DNA of 5,931 nucleotides from Candidatus Aminicenantota bacterium (GTDB lineage Bacteria; Acidobacteriota; Aminicenantia; Aminicenantales; Aminicenantaceae). The stretch covers positions 1 to 5,931 of the forward strand of contig DAOUYU010000106.1 in assembly GCA_030673995.1 (NCBI GenBank), in the 5' to 3' direction. Of the stretch, positions 5,465 to 5,931 are shown in pieces. The translations under genes were made by a program, and so were the position numbers. Every line of letters starts with the position of its first letter. Position 1 is the stretch's first letter. The notes under the pieces were generated by a model, which was not told the origin of the DNA, ran no database searches, and saw only the letters and a program-made list of their open reading frames with translations.

Positions 5465-5931
5465 TTAGACAGAGGGCAATTTTACAAAAGCAGAAGTACC
5501 CTGATTCAGCTTACTTTTCACCTCTATTTCGCCTTTATGGGATTGAGTAATGCCGTAACAGATGGAAAGCCCCAAGCCGGTTCCTCCCTTTTTTGTTGTG
5601 AAAAAAGGATCGAAAATCCTGTCCAGATTTTCTTCCGGGATTCCTTCTCCATTGTCTGTAATACTGATCAAGACCGTCTGGTCACTTGCAGCTGTGACTT
5701 CGATCTTCAGTTCTTCTCCATCTTTCATGGACTGGAGTGAGTTGAGGAAAAGATTGAGAAAGAGCTGCTTAAGTTGGGCTTTATCGCTGTTCAGGATAAC
5801 AGGCGAAGAGGGAAAGTCTCGAACGATTATGATTCTTTGTTTTTTTGCTTGAAAAGAGATCAACTCCAGACTCTCTTCCAGAATTTCTAACACGTTTCCC
5901 TTTTCCTTTTTTATCTCAGAAGGCCTGGAGA
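5465..5931 (-). CDS. Sensor histidine kinase, C-terminal ATPase part (5' end outside window)
   Basis: The last 154 residues of a histidine kinase; the frame continues without a stop to the right edge, so it is truncated there and the GTG at 5893 is not its start. It opens with SRPSEIKKEKGNV, the stretch that follows the dimerisation helices in NtrB/ZraS-type kinases. The HATPase domain follows, counted in visible residues: N box LFLNLFLNSLQS (about 56-65, with N63), G1 box DNGEGIP (92-98), F box FDPFFTTK (106-113) and G2 box GGTGLGLS (115-122), ending FVKLPSV. The order and completeness of the boxes indicate a working ATP-binding domain. The phospho-accepting histidine and the sensor region are off-window, so the signal and membrane topology cannot be told. 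The gene ends five bases before the response regulator, its evident partner. Confidence 0.93.
   Translation of the reverse strand, partial: SRPSEIKKEKGNVLEILEESLELISFQAKKQRIIIVRDFPSSPVILNSDKAQLKQLFLNLFLNSLQSMKDGEELKIEVTAASDQTVLISITDNGEGIPEENLDRIFDPFFTTKKGGTGLGLSICYGITQSHKGEIEVKSKLNQGTSAFVKLPSV

Noticed and set aside
5465..5893. Separate 142-residue protein starting at GTG 5893
   Set aside because: The frame stays open upstream to the window edge with the typical post-HisKA sequence SRPSEIKKEKGN, so this is the tail of a longer histidine kinase.

Overview
The window comes from a bacterial chromosome of moderate GC content (judged by eye). Five to seven genes run leftwards on the minus strand with almost no space between them. 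A NtrC-type sigma-54 activator with its histidine kinase, a Sec signal peptide, AGGAG-type ribosome binding sites and GTG/TTG starts all fit a bacterium that uses sigma-54. The transporter/deacylase gene set reminds me of Synergistota or Spirochaetota, but nothing in the sequence settles the phylum.

Right part (about 4086-5931, minus strand): the C-terminal half of a sensor histidine kinase runs off the right edge. Five bases after it comes a complete NtrC-family response regulator (receiver, AAA+ sigma-54 activation domain, Fis-type helix-turn-helix). This is a two-component system. A good sigma-70-like promoter lies in the 75-base gap after the regulator, so the downstream genes can be transcribed on their own as well as by read-through.

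Centre (671-4010, minus strand): four clearly supported genes and one doubtful one form a tight operon. In order of transcription they are an exported 208-residue protein of unknown function (TTG start, looks like the DUF6305 type); a 430-residue polytopic permease resembling the large (DctM-like) subunit of TRAP/ion-transporter-superfamily carriers, whose GTG start shares one base with the preceding stop; a possible 30-residue peptide; a 49-residue protein with two membrane segments; and a membrane-anchored zinc M14-type deacylase of the succinylglutamate desuccinylase/aspartoacylase family. A reasonable reading is a scavenging unit: the deacylase cuts an amide-linked substrate outside the membrane, the exported protein may capture a ligand, and the permease imports it, with the two-component system next door. 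There is no DctP-type binding protein and no four-helix DctQ subunit. The exported protein and the tiny two-helix protein stand where these would be, which makes this the most interesting part of the window.

Left part (1-670): the end of a convergent plus-strand gene (about 51 residues, probably a DUF6036-like nucleotidyltransferase-type protein) stops at 157. About 510 bases then follow without an intact gene. They include what looks like the wreck of a plus-strand gene for a small beta-sheet protein (395-574) and several short inverted repeats.
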